Assembly: GCA_034422355.1 (NCBI GenBank)
Contig: DAOUJS010000200.1
Coordinates: forward strand, 1 to 64,000
Source: CATOSP01 sp034422355
GTDB taxonomy: Bacteria > Chloroflexota > Dehalococcoidia > Lucifugimonadales > UBA3495
DNA length: 64,000 bases
Direction of reading: 5' to 3'
Below, one piece after another: positions 15,828-24,311 of this stretch. Both the position numbers and the translations under genes were made by a program. The stretch's first letter is position 1, and the number at the start of each line of letters is the position of its first letter. The notes below the pieces were generated by a model. It made no database searches. It was not told where the DNA came from and saw nothing but the letters and a program-made list of their open reading frames with translations.

Positions 15828-16223
15828 TTAGTTCCCGATCCAGCCCGTCTCCGATATATCCAGGATCACCCCGTCGGGGCCGCTCAACTTGATCTCCGCC
15901 TGGCTGGGGCCGGGGCCGCGGTTCTCCGAGCGGGGAGTGAGTCGCTTCGCGCCGCCCTGTTCCATACGCTGGGCATATTCCTCCACGTCATCCACCACAA
16001 ATCCGATGTGGTGAAGGCCGCTGAAGTCCGCGCCCTGCTCTCCAACGTCTGCATCGCCTGCGGACTTGCACTTGCGGATGGTCATGTTCAACTCGCCGTC
16101 GCTCAGGTAAACGTGACCGCCGCTGCCGCGCCCCACTTCCTGCATCCCCAGCGTCTCAACGTAAAACGCCGCCACCTTGTCCGGGTCGGTGGTTGTATAA
16201 GCTATGTGCTTGATCTTGACCAT
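15828..16223 (-). CDS. VOC-superfamily protein (lactoylglutathione lyase-like)
   Basis: This 131-residue protein has the paired glyoxalase fold: H6 in K-I-K-H-I-A-Y-T-T, F-Y-V-E-T-L-G-M, then H73/H74 in G-L-H-H-I-G-F-V-V-D and a late D-G-V-I-L-D-I-S-E. These supply the usual metal ligands (His, Glu, His, Glu). The substrate cannot be assigned from sequence. The gene is monocistronic and ends at a strong terminator. It is a distant relative of the VOC gene at 12666. Confidence 0.85.
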   Translation of the reverse strand: MVKIKHIAYTTTDPDKVAAFYVETLGMQEVGRGSGGHVYLSDGELNMTIRKCKSAGDADVGEQGADFSGLHHIGFVVDDVEEYAQRMEQGGAKRLTPRSENRGPGPSQAEIKLSGPDGVILDISETGWIGN

Positions 16224-16309
16224 GTTGTCTGTGCCTCCAGTTAGAGTTGATCCGGTTATCGTACGATTGCCATGCGAGAATATATCACATAGCGAAGGCT
16301 CAGGCAGTT

Positions 16310-16783
16310 TCAGAAATTTGGAAAAACTTCCGAGCCTTCATAGACAGGAGTCCTTACCCTGATTGCCGGACTGCCTTCCCTGCCATCGAACCGGAAAAGT
16401 CTTTCATCCGTCGTTTCAATGACTGGAATACTTCATTGGATTGCGGTTGCAAGATGAATCGCATCGGCAGGTTCTATCCTGATTTCATTCCGATACTTCC
16501 TGATCAGGCTACGGGCAAGTGTGGATACAGGATCGTCCACACTAACGGGAATGACGTAGTTACGGCTGAAAAACTCCCGGATCATAGCTTCCGATTCGCT
16601 ATCGGAATGACCGGACAGGTAGGCCACCTCAACTTTCGCCATCTCAGAAACGATAATTTCCAGATTGCCACGTTCCCCTTGCTGGATGATTTGAGAGCAA
16701 ACCCACTCCAAAGCCGGATACCCTGCAAGGTAGCCTATGACTACACACGAATCCCAAAGTCGCCGACCTGTCCTTGGCGTCAT
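16310..16783 (-). pseudogene. PIN-domain toxin gene interrupted by an in-frame TGA
   Basis: Translation from 16783 gives 116 residues: D11 in L-W-D-S-C-V-V, E52 in K-V-E-V-A-Y, and A-D-A-I-H-L-A-T-A-I-Q, then TGA at 16435-16433. The same frame continues for 40 residues with the expected PIN end (I-P-V-I-E-T-T-D-E-R-L-F-R-F-D) before a true stop at 16310. So a single nonsense codon cuts off the last acidic motif. No hairpin follows the TGA, so selenocysteine is unlikely. Toxin decay or a sequence error are the simple explanations. The start overlaps the upstream gene by 4 bases. Confidence 0.8.
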
Positions 16784-17580
16784 ACAATGCCATCTAGCCC
16801 GCGCATTGTCCGCAAGAAGGCCGCCGGATCCCGGGCTGCTTCCGCATCCGGTATCGAGCCAAAACCGGCTTTGGGCAAATCGGGGTCAGGTGTGGCATCC
16901 TGAATATCCTGGACATCTGTCACCGAACGGGGTACGCCGTTCTGGAAGTAACGGACACGGCCCGTTACTCGTACCCGTTTCTCCAACAACTCCCTGACCT
17001 GCTCTTTACCCGAGGGTACACCAGCCAAAGAGCAGCGGACAGGGGCTCGACTCACTCGGTCCCAGACTGTGAACGTCGCCGCGCCATGAAAGTTCAAGGC
17101 TTCCAAGGCACCTTCCACCGATCCCAGATTCCAATAGCCAGCAGTTAGGATCCTGTCGGTTTGATCCCGAATATCCTCCTGGATAGTGGCAGTTACATCA
17201 CCGTCAAGAGCAACCTCAATCGAACGCGCCTTGTCACGTCCTCGGAAATGCCGCCGCATCTGTCTCAGGCGTTCCAACACTGGTTCGGTAAAGTATTCCG
17301 GCGGACGGTCCGTTTGGCTAGTAACCTCACGAATGCCGCTGGCAACAACCAGAAGGGATTCCTCGTCACCGAGAAGGGTCCTCACGGTAACTGATGGGGC
17401 ACTGGAATGAAGCCCCGCAATAAGCCAACGCCTTCCTGTCCGGTCACGGTGGATGGCGTAGCTTACCTCATTCAGCAGACGGCTAATGTCATCGAAGACT
17501 TTAACGAACAAATCTACCGAGGCATCTTGATTGTCTGGGAGGATGGTGAATGTAAGACCTTCCGGCAACTCAATCTCCAT
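16780..17580 (-). CDS. Unknown protein coupled to a PIN gene
   Basis: The 266-residue soluble protein overlaps the following PIN gene by 4 bases (ATGA), which suggests a functional pair. I do not recognise the family. The C-terminal part (V-R-V-T-G-R-V-R-Y-F-Q-N-G) looks like a small beta-barrel or OB-like region, followed by an acidic Pro/Asp-rich tail. It might be the antitoxin or target-recognition partner of the PIN protein, but it is far larger than a usual antitoxin. I chose the ATG at 17580 because upstream sequence in this frame overlaps the next gene and looks non-coding. No strong ribosome site is visible. Confidence 0.6.
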   Translation of the reverse strand: MEIELPEGLTFTILPDNQDASVDLFVKVFDDISRLLNEVSYAIHRDRTGRRWLIAGLHSSAPSVTVRTLLGDEESLLVVASGIREVTSQTDRPPEYFTEPVLERLRQMRRHFRGRDKARSIEVALDGDVTATIQEDIRDQTDRILTAGYWNLGSVEGALEALNFHGAATFTVWDRVSRAPVRCSLAGVPSGKEQVRELLEKRVRVTGRVRYFQNGVPRSVTDVQDIQDATPDPDLPKAGFGSIPDAEAARDPAAFLRTMRGLDGIV

Positions 17581-17621
17581 CCATGAGTTAGACTGTCTGA
17601 CGATGTGCTTATTCCGATGCC

Positions 17622-18380
17622 TTAAGCCGAAACGTCCTCCAACAGCGCCATCTTCTCCTGGAACAGCTCTATGGAACGCTCCTCTGGCACACCCATGAAG
17701 AATCTCAGCCCCTGCACGTACTCCAGCACCTCCCTGGGCAACATTAGCAGGTCGTCCCGCGGCCCCGTCGCCAGGTAGAGGTTGTTGATCCAGTCCTCCT
17801 GACCCACGAACAGGGCGTCCTCCAGCACCACCAGGTCCTGACGTTCCATGTCCGCGCGGGCCATCCACCGGGAAAAAACGAAGGGCATCCCGGTCCACGA
17901 CTGCCACTCCTCACCCAGGTCGTAGCGGTGGGGAAACCCCCTCGCTCCGCGGCGGCGGCGCAGCGCTTGGTTGCCCGTCAGCAGAAAGGCGTCGTGCTCC
18001 GATTGCTGGTCAACGAAAGCCTCCCGGCGCACCTCGTGCTTCAGCGTCAGCAGCACCTGTAGCAGGCTCACCGACGTGGCGTCCCCGTCGCCAAGGGCAA
18101 TCCTCCCGCCGCTCAACTCATCTATCGGACTCTTGGAGAGCAGCACACTGGCGGTGGCCCTGGTCACCGACGCCACGCAGAACCCGGAGACCGGCGCGGC
18201 CTTCGGTGCAAGACGGAATGTATCCACGAAGGACACCGGCCCCGCATCGACCTCGCCCCGGTCCAGGGCATCGGGCACGTCGTTGATCCCCATGTTCAGC
18301 ACTTCGATGCCCCGGCGTTCCATATCGAAATAGAACGCCTCGCATTCCAGGTTGGGTATCCGGGCAACCTTGATGGGCAT
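17622..18380 (-). CDS. MqnA/MqnD-family protein (chorismate dehydratase-like)
   Basis: The 252-residue protein has the periplasmic-binding-like fold of the futalosine menaquinone pathway enzymes: R-x-x-N-x-E-x-F near the start, a D-x-G-P-V-S-F-V-D segment near residue 50 and L-S-G-G-R-I-A-L near residue 92. MqnA turns chorismate into 3-enolpyruvylbenzoate. MqnD acts later. No other mqn gene is nearby, so a relative with another substrate is possible. It starts 8 bases after the M28-like gene, in the same operon. Confidence 0.7.
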   Translation of the reverse strand: MPIKVARIPNLECEAFYFDMERRGIEVLNMGINDVPDALDRGEVDAGPVSFVDTFRLAPKAAPVSGFCVASVTRATASVLLSKSPIDELSGGRIALGDGDATSVSLLQVLLTLKHEVRREAFVDQQSEHDAFLLTGNQALRRRRGARGFPHRYDLGEEWQSWTGMPFVFSRWMARADMERQDLVVLEDALFVGQEDWINNLYLATGPRDDLLMLPREVLEYVQGLRFFMGVPEERSIELFQEKMALLEDVSA

Positions 18381-18388
18381 AGCGATAA

Positions 18389-19558
18389 CTAACCTCCGTC
18401 CAAACCCGCCCAGCCCCCACTTTGGGCAAGCTCGACGGCAACGTCTGAATATGCCGCGGCGAACCCGGCAACGGCATCAACGTCAACGGCGTCCGGCCAG
18501 CGGTCCGATTCCAGGTGGAACAGGGGATTCCCCCCGACCATCGCTGTCACCCGCCCACCGAGTCCGGCAATCACCTGGGACTCCGCGCCAACAGTGGTCC
18601 CCCTTGGCACAGCCTCCGCCGGGTTGGCGTTATGCCGCTCCAGGGCCTCGGCGATCATCGTTTCCAGAAGTTGGTCGGTAGCTGAGAAGCGGGCGCTCGG
18701 GTCCAGCGCGCCGCCTATATTCGCGCCGAAGTGCAACCATGCAAACGCTCCCGTCTCGATCCCCGGTCTGCGACGCATAAAATCATGGACGCCCATCAGC
18801 CCCAGCTCGTGGGCGCTCGTGGCCACGAAAATCACGTCGCGCCGCGCTCCCGCCTCCATGATGGCCCGCATCAGCACCAGCCAGCAGGCGATGCCACCGC
18901 CCCGCTCGCTGGCGCACTGCCACCAGCCGGAACGCGGCGTCATCACGATCAGCGGCGCAAGCCCCTGCTCCGCACCCTCGATGCGTCCAACGACGTTGAA
19001 CGACTCCGACTCGGTGCGTTCCACCGACACCGTTAGGGTGGCTTCCATTCCGAGCCTGGCATACTCAACTAGCCGCTCCTCTGTCTCCCTGGCCACCTGC
19101 AACACCGGAGGACCGAAGGACTGGGGGAAAGCTGTGGCGTTCATTGGCATCAACCCTGGACGGTCACCTGCCGTAACTGCCACCAGCCCCTGGCAGCCGC
19201 CCGACTTCCGCGCATCGTCCAGTACCCGGTTCTCCGGCCCTCCCCTTGTGACCCTTCCCAGCCCAATCTCAGCATCCGACCCCAGCGGGCCAATGCGGCC
19301 TCTAACGCCCCCGGAAGACGTGAACTCGCCGTCAAACATCGGCAGACCAGGGATGCGGTTTCCGCCCACTTCCAGCCAACACTCCCGGGGGTCAACCCGG
19401 CTCAACCCGAAGGGTTCCAGCTCCGCGGCGACTCCGATTTCCCGGGCCTTGTCCGCCAGCCAGTGGGCTGATTCATGGTCAACAGGCGTACCCGTCCGGT
19501 GCCAACCCTGGGAATCGAACTCTCTGATAATTCGGGCGATGCGGTCTATACGGTCCAC
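18389..19558 (-). CDS. M28-like peptidase fold protein with metal ligands replaced
   Basis: This 389-residue protein resembles M28 aminopeptidases, with a PA-like insert and then the peptidase core. Key ligands look changed. The usual H-x-D segment reads T-P-R-S-G-W-W, the Glu-Glu pair reads A-H-E-L-G-L-M-G, and the Asp of the next strand falls in H-F-G-A-N-I-G-G. A late His remains in F-H-L-E-S-D-R-W. It may be a non-peptidase binding protein or use a different metal set. It leads the operon with the MqnA-like gene, an odd pairing. Confidence 0.72.
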   Translation of the reverse strand: MDRIDRIARIIREFDSQGWHRTGTPVDHESAHWLADKAREIGVAAELEPFGLSRVDPRECWLEVGGNRIPGLPMFDGEFTSSGGVRGRIGPLGSDAEIGLGRVTRGGPENRVLDDARKSGGCQGLVAVTAGDRPGLMPMNATAFPQSFGPPVLQVARETEERLVEYARLGMEATLTVSVERTESESFNVVGRIEGAEQGLAPLIVMTPRSGWWQCASERGGGIACWLVLMRAIMEAGARRDVIFVATSAHELGLMGVHDFMRRRPGIETGAFAWLHFGANIGGALDPSARFSATDQLLETMIAEALERHNANPAEAVPRGTTVGAESQVIAGLGGRVTAMVGGNPLFHLESDRWPDAVDVDAVAGFAAAYSDVAVELAQSGGWAGLDGG

Positions 19559-19601
19559 GTGTTGCTCCAGTCACACATACGTAAGAGCAGGTTATATCAG
19601 A

Positions 19602-20069
19602 TTACCCATAGTCAAAGGGGTCGGTCTTGGATTCCCCTTCTCCCAGCGGCAGGATTTCATCCGGGTCATGTCCCATCTCCATGAGCCGTGACCGCAAGGT
19701 AGCGAGCATTTCTCGGCGACCTTCTTCACGGCCTTCTTTACGCCCCTCCATGCGGCCTTCTTTACGCCCCTCCATACGCCCCTCTTCGCGAATCCTCCGA
19801 CGTTCCTGTCTCATCTCATGGAGCTTCTCTAGACCTCTAAGAAGTACCGTCATAACCCAACTGCCTCCCATGACTGATAGGAAAACGACGATAATTACGC
19901 CGCTGCCGATGTCGCCAAGTTCGTCCAGGTAATCCGCAACATCCCTGGCCAACGGATGCAGGAACCAGACCTCGGGTGCGAATCTCTTGGTTAGCTGGAT
20001 GATAACCGCAATACCGGCCGCGACGCCAAAGGAGATCGTTACCCATCGCTCCAGCCTCTGCCAATTCAC
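19602..20069 (-). CDS. Two-span membrane protein with a repetitive charged coil
   Basis: The 155-residue protein has two transmembrane helices (about residues 10-28 and 55-75). A strongly charged helix follows, containing two copies of M-E-G-R-K-E-G-R. The C-terminal end (L-R-S-R-L-M-E-M-G-H-D-P-D-E-I-L) resembles tails found after EGR-type repeats in many bacterial proteins. I do not know its function. A second protein of the same design lies at 33062. It may act in membrane scaffolding. It is transcribed alone. Confidence 0.65.
   Translation of the reverse strand: MNWQRLERWVTISFGVAAGIAVIIQLTKRFAPEVWFLHPLARDVADYLDELGDIGSGVIIVVFLSVMGGSWVMTVLLRGLEKLHEMRQERRRIREEGRMEGRKEGRMEGRKEGREEGRREMLATLRSRLMEMGHDPDEILPLGEGESKTDPFDYG
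19729..19776. repeat. 24-bp tandem repeat inside the coil gene
   Basis: Two adjacent 24-base units (19729-19752 and 19753-19776) differ only at the last base. They encode M-E-G-R-K-E-G-R twice on the minus strand. A third, degenerate unit follows. Such repeats can change copy number by slippage. Confidence 0.75.
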
Positions 20070-20169
20070 TGCGACTTATTATGGCACACATGGAGTATCC
20101 TTGCGCAGGTTTGGCAGTTGCCCTCCCGTAATACAGTACAGTAGCCCCACTGAATCAACAACAAGAAAA

Positions 20170-20195
20170 GGCCCCCGTCCAAGCTGACGGGGGCC
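20170..20195 (-). terminator. Terminator of the DUF1800-DUF1501-NHL operon
   Basis: GGCCCCCGTC and GACGGGGGCC form a perfect 10-bp stem with a 6-base loop. On the minus strand it is followed by TTTTC, just after the NHL gene stop at 20223. Confidence 0.85.
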
Positions 20196-20222
20196 TACCC
20201 AAGGTTCCGCTTCCGTCAGGGG

Positions 20223-21263
20223 CTACAGGCGCGGCCCCATGAACGTGGGAGCCTGCTTCCGGTACACCTGGATGCGGTTGCGCGGACCTTCGCAGACGAA
20301 CACGTTACCGTCATCGTCCACCTCGACCCCGCTGGGCGCCCAGAAGTCCTTCTCCCTTTCCAGTCCCTGGGCACGCTCCCGCTCTCCCCACATCTCGGGG
20401 TTAGCGTCCAGCTTGTCCTTACCCCACTTGGAGACGGTCGCGTCGCCGGTCTTCAGACCCACGAAGTTGCCGTTCTCGTCGAAGATCTGGAGCCTGTTGT
20501 TCAGCCAGTCCGCGACGTAGATGATGCCGTCCTTGTCCACGGCCACGTCGGTGGGGCGGTTGAACTCGCCCTCGCCGGGCCCGGAGGCCCCGAACTTCAT
20601 CAGGAACTGCCCGTCGGCGTTGAACTTCTGGATCCGGTCGTTGCGCCAGTCGGCGACGTAAATGTCACCCTGCTTGTCGATGGCGATGCCCCAGGGCATG
20701 TTGAACTCGCCGTCCCCTTCGCCGTGCGTCCCGAACTTGGAGATGAACTTCCCGTCGGGCGTGAACTTCTGCACCCGGTGGTTCATGCTGTCCACGACGT
20801 AAACGTTGTCGTCCGCGTCGATTGCCAAACCCGCCGGTCGGTCAAGCTCGCCGTCGCCACTACCCTGACGCTCCTCCCACTTGCCGATGTAATCGCCGTC
20901 CCGGGTGAACATGGAGATCCGGTTCAGCCACTCGTCGGAAACGTACACGTTGCCGTTGCTGGCGATGGCCACCGTCACCGGCCAGACCAGCGACCCGTCA
21001 TCGAAGTTATACTCGTGGGGACCCTGCTGTGGTACGCCCCGCGCAAAGGCGTTGACGTACTCCTCGTCAACAGTGCAGACCGCGATGCGGGTGCCCTCCG
21101 GCCGGTACTCCGAAGACCGGCACAGGACGTACATCAGGTCGTCCTCGCCCCGCGCCATGTGAATCGGGTAGCTGAAACCGGGGCCGAACTGCTCACCGCG
21201 CCCGATGGTGTGGCTGTACTGGAGCTGCACGTAGGGGATTCTCATTGGCCTGATTGCCACCAT
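20223..21263 (-). CDS. NHL-repeat six-bladed beta-propeller protein
   Basis: The 346-residue protein consists mostly of NHL repeats, each about 47 residues. Blades end in patterns such as D-N-V-Y-V-V-D-S-M-N-H-R-V-Q-K-F. Similar proteins bind ligands or act as peptidyl-amidating lyases, but the lyase zinc set is not evident here. GGGAGGAG precedes the ATG at 21263. A longer frame lacks a site. It is the last gene of the DUF1800-DUF1501 operon, and no signal peptide is seen, so it probably stays in the cytoplasm or depends on its partners. Confidence 0.88.
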   Translation of the reverse strand: MVAIRPMRIPYVQLQYSHTIGRGEQFGPGFSYPIHMARGEDDLMYVLCRSSEYRPEGTRIAVCTVDEEYVNAFARGVPQQGPHEYNFDDGSLVWPVTVAIASNGNVYVSDEWLNRISMFTRDGDYIGKWEERQGSGDGELDRPAGLAIDADDNVYVVDSMNHRVQKFTPDGKFISKFGTHGEGDGEFNMPWGIAIDKQGDIYVADWRNDRIQKFNADGQFLMKFGASGPGEGEFNRPTDVAVDKDGIIYVADWLNNRLQIFDENGNFVGLKTGDATVSKWGKDKLDANPEMWGERERAQGLEREKDFWAPSGVEVDDDGNVFVCEGPRNRIQVYRKQAPTFMGPRL

Positions 21264-21402
21264 ATTGCTCCTCCCTCTAGGGACGGATCCTTTGCGTGCC
21301 AGCGGCCAGCCCGCTGTAGTTGGACCCGTCCTCGGCATGATGGATAGTTGCTAGTGGATAGAAGCCGGAGCCGCCATCCACCATGTTCACAACGGGCATG
21401 GA

Positions 21403-22536
21403 CTAAATGAAGTCCATCTGCTCGAAGGCGCCGTTCACGATGGGCTTGGCGTCCAGGCCCATCCACTTCTCCAACAGGGTGGAGTAAAGACCGCGGAAGT
21501 CGTTGTTAAAGTGGAGGTCGCCCTCCAGGAGCTTGTTTTCCTCCAGCGAGGGGTACTCGCCGTAGAGTCCGCCCTTCACCGACTCTCCGACCACGAAGGC
21601 CACGCCGCCGGAGCCGTGGTCGGTCCCGGAGCCGTTGTCGTGTACCCTGCGCCCGAACTCGGTGAAGACCAGCGTTATCACGTTATCGCCCGCGTCGTGT
21701 TCCTTCAGGTCGTCGTAGAAGTCGGCGACGGCGTTGGAGGTCTCAGTCCACAGGCGGGTGTGGTTGGCAAGCTCGCCAGCGTGGGTGTCGAAGCTGTTGT
21801 ACGGAGCAGTGGTGTAGAGGACCCTGGTCCCCAGCCCCGCCAGGTGTACCTGGGCGATGTTGCGCATGTACTGGGCGACCACGTCCCCGCCGTACTCCAC
21901 CGTTGAGGAGTACATGCCTGGGGCAGTGCTCAGAATGTCCGCGCCTTCCAGCGCATCCAGACCGGTCTGGGCGAAGTAGTCCAGCACCGGGCCCTGTCCG
22001 ATCATCGGCGAGTAGACCCTGGAGAAGACGTCAAGCGCCTTGGAGCGCTGCTCTTCGACCTCGATGCCGGTCAGCACGCCGTAGGTCTCCAGGTTGCCCA
22101 CCGAAGCCACCGGCACGCCCGGGGCCACCAGTGCCCTGGGAAGGCCGCGGCCGAAGTTGACGCCGGTCAGCACGTTCTCCTTCTCGGGGTCCAGGTCCTT
22201 GACCGCGCGGCCCAGCCAGCCCTCGTCCCCGACCTTGTCCGGCTCGCAAGTGTGCCAGATGTCCATCGAGCGGAAATGGGAGCGGCTGGGGTTGGGGTAA
22301 CCGATCCCCTGGATTACGGCCACCTTGCCCTCATCATAGAGCCGCTTGATGGGGCCCATGGCCGGGTTGAAGCCGACCTTGTCATTGATCTGCAGTGCCC
22401 GCTCCGGCTCGATCCTGACGTTGGGCCGGTTGTCCAGGTAGAGGGGGTCACTGTAAGGGATCAGAGTGTTCAGGGCGTCGTTGCCCCCCGACAACTGGAG
22501 GACCACCAACACCGGGTCTTTCTTGGTGGATGTCAT
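21403..22536 (-). CDS. DUF1501-family protein (sulfatase-like fold)
   Basis: The 377-residue protein has V-L-Q-L-S-G-G-N-D-A-L-N near residue 14, S-R-S-H-F-R-S-M-D-I-W-H near residue 85, D-T-H-A-G-E-L in the middle and F-T-E-F-G-R-R-V-H-D-N later. These are typical DUF1501 motifs (alkaline phosphatase/sulfatase superfamily). DUF1501 and DUF1800 genes nearly always occur as a pair in bacteria, with no defined role. Many homologues have a Tat signal, which is missing here. It follows the DUF1800 gene by 114 bases. Confidence 0.92.
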   Translation of the reverse strand: MTSTKKDPVLVVLQLSGGNDALNTLIPYSDPLYLDNRPNVRIEPERALQINDKVGFNPAMGPIKRLYDEGKVAVIQGIGYPNPSRSHFRSMDIWHTCEPDKVGDEGWLGRAVKDLDPEKENVLTGVNFGRGLPRALVAPGVPVASVGNLETYGVLTGIEVEEQRSKALDVFSRVYSPMIGQGPVLDYFAQTGLDALEGADILSTAPGMYSSTVEYGGDVVAQYMRNIAQVHLAGLGTRVLYTTAPYNSFDTHAGELANHTRLWTETSNAVADFYDDLKEHDAGDNVITLVFTEFGRRVHDNGSGTDHGSGGVAFVVGESVKGGLYGEYPSLEENKLLEGDLHFNNDFRGLYSTLLEKWMGLDAKPIVNGAFEQMDFI

Positions 22537-22650
22537 GTCCTTCCCCCTTATTAGTGGTTGGTGTCCAGTGGCCAGTGACCGGTGGAGCGCACAAACTCCA
22601 GATCTGGGGTCTGGTCGCCCGGCATACCAGTCACTGGCGCTCGGCCACTG

Positions 22651-24057
22651 TTACGCGAACAGGTACTCGGTGGTGGCAACGATGGACTGGAGCATCTGGC
22701 CGACCCTCTGGCCGAACTCGTCGGTCCCGGTGCGCAGCTCCCCCTCGTTGCGGGCAAGGTCAACCAACTCGGTGCGGGTGACCTCGGCCAGTTCGTAAGC
22801 GCCCAGCATCTCCAGGCAGCCGTCCACCAGCCGCTCCGGCGAGATGACCTCTCCCTCGGAGGCCAGGCGGTTGATGATGTTCTGGACGCCGCGGTGGCTG
22901 GTGTTGCCGACGGCGTCGGCGGTGAAGTTAATCCGCTCCACCAGGGTTCCGCTGTCAATCCACTCCCTGCCCGTATGCCAGCCCTCAACCGTCGGCGGGT
23001 TCAGCAGGTCCTGGCCCATGTACCGGATGGTCAGGGTCATGGCGTTCAGGCCCGGCTTCGGCATATCGAAGTCGCCGACCAGCCGCATTGTGCTGACCAC
23101 CGTCTCCGTGGGACTCTTCACCTTGGTGAAGCGGGCATCCTTGAAGAAGTCGGAGTTGAACAGCACCCGCAGCATCGAGCCGATGTTGTAGTTCGAGCTG
23201 TAATACTCGTCCTCCAGCAGCTTGATGGCCTCGGGGTCCCTGGGTGGCGTGTTCTGCCAGGCCGGGACCTGCGGCTCATCGGCAACGAAGAAGTTGTACA
23301 GGTGCCGGGCGATGAACCGGGCCGTTCCGGGCTGCTTGGCGATGATGCGGATAATGTCCTCGCCGTTAAAGTTGCCCGTCTCGCCCAGGAACGTCTTCTC
23401 CCCGTCGTCGTGGTCCGCCGGGTCATAGATGAAGGCGGCCTCGTACTTGCCGTAGGGATAGCGGGGGACCGAGTTGGTTACCGTCCACCCGGTGAAGGCG
23501 CGGGCGCACTCCTTGACGTCGTCCTCGCTGTAGTTGGCGTGGCCGTCCATGCCGACACCCATCGAGAACAACTCCAGCAACTCCCGGCCCCAGTTCTCGT
23601 TGATGGCGTCCTTGTGGCTCATGCAGTTGTCCAGGTAGAACACCATTGCCGGGTCAGTGGCCAGGCCCATGAGCAGGTCCTCGAAGTTGCCCATGCCCAT
23701 GGTGCGGAACATGTCGAACTCGATCTGCTGCTGCTTGGGGTATTCGCACTTGGCGTGGCCGGTACAGAAGATCTGGTGCCAGAACAGCGCGATCTTCTCT
23801 TCCAGCGGGCGCTTTGTGTTGATCATGCGGAAGGTCCACTCTTCCTGCTGCCCTTCCAGTCCGGCCTGCGACACCCACTGGGGCTGATAGCGCATCAGCA
23901 CATCGCGCTCGATGGCCGGCTGCGACTCAGGGTTCAGCAGTTCTTCCACCGTGGCCTCGTAGCCCTGGGCGACCCGGGCCTCAAGCTCTTCATACGTCGC
24001 TCCGAAACCGGCGCGGCGCATCAGGTGGGCCATTAAAGCGATATCCTTGTCTGCCAT
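22651..24057 (-). CDS. DUF1800-family protein
   Basis: The 468-residue protein has the DUF1800 order of motifs: H-L-M-R-R-A-G-F-G-A near residue 11, F-W-H-Q-I-F-C-T near 91, N-W-G-R-E-L-L-E-L-F-S-M-G-V near 160, A-R-A-F-T-G-W-T near 190 and the late N-P-P-T-V-E-G-W. The family is of unknown function and is co-inherited with DUF1501. AGGAGGAG precedes the ATG. It is first in its operon, and the 254-base region upstream carries hairpins and a dyad. Confidence 0.92.
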   Translation of the reverse strand: MADKDIALMAHLMRRAGFGATYEELEARVAQGYEATVEELLNPESQPAIERDVLMRYQPQWVSQAGLEGQQEEWTFRMINTKRPLEEKIALFWHQIFCTGHAKCEYPKQQQIEFDMFRTMGMGNFEDLLMGLATDPAMVFYLDNCMSHKDAINENWGRELLELFSMGVGMDGHANYSEDDVKECARAFTGWTVTNSVPRYPYGKYEAAFIYDPADHDDGEKTFLGETGNFNGEDIIRIIAKQPGTARFIARHLYNFFVADEPQVPAWQNTPPRDPEAIKLLEDEYYSSNYNIGSMLRVLFNSDFFKDARFTKVKSPTETVVSTMRLVGDFDMPKPGLNAMTLTIRYMGQDLLNPPTVEGWHTGREWIDSGTLVERINFTADAVGNTSHRGVQNIINRLASEGEVISPERLVDGCLEMLGAYELAEVTRTELVDLARNEGELRTGTDEFGQRVGQMLQSIVATTEYLFA

Positions 24058-24175
24058 TCCTTACTCCTCCTGATTGCGTCTGATAGATCGTTAAACGCCG
24101 ACTCTCCGGTGATTACGATTTCTGCTCATACCTCCTTCACACCGAGGTGGTTTTCGCCACTCTAACTACTGTATG

Positions 24176-24219
24176 CGCCCCGAAAAAGGGGCGACCGTCG
24201 CCGGACGCCCTGGCGACGG
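24176..24219 (-). terminator. Two tandem hairpins after zwf
   Basis: CGCCCC/GGGGCG (24176-24181, 24188-24193) has an A-rich loop. CCGTCGCC/GGCGACGG (24195-24202, 24212-24219) is a perfect 8-bp stem. They lie between the zwf stop and the DUF1800 start on the same strand and may end zwf transcripts. Confidence 0.4.
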
Positions 24220-24252
24220 CCCCATGATAATCACTACTCACACGCACGTCAA

Positions 24253-24274
24253 CATTGTGTATTACATCACAATG
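24253..24274. promoter_or_regulatory. CRP/FNR-like dyad
   Basis: CATTGTG-TATTACAT-CACAATG is a perfect 7-bp inverted repeat with 8 central bases. Read as TGTGT-N6-TCACA it differs by one base from the CRP core. It sits about 200 bases upstream of DUF1800, near the zwf 3' end, in an AT-richer patch. Confidence 0.4.
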
Positions 24275-24311
24275 ATTATTGGAAAGGCCCAGCCGCTGAT
24301 CTGGAAATCCC

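Noticed and set aside
16433..16435. TGA in the PIN gene as a selenocysteine codon
   Set aside because: No stable hairpin follows at SECIS distance, and PIN domains have no catalytic Cys at this place.
22582..24036. Long open frame (484 codons) on the plus strand
   Set aside because: It is antisense to the DUF1800 gene, which has clear motifs and a strong ribosome site. High GC makes long shadow frames common here.
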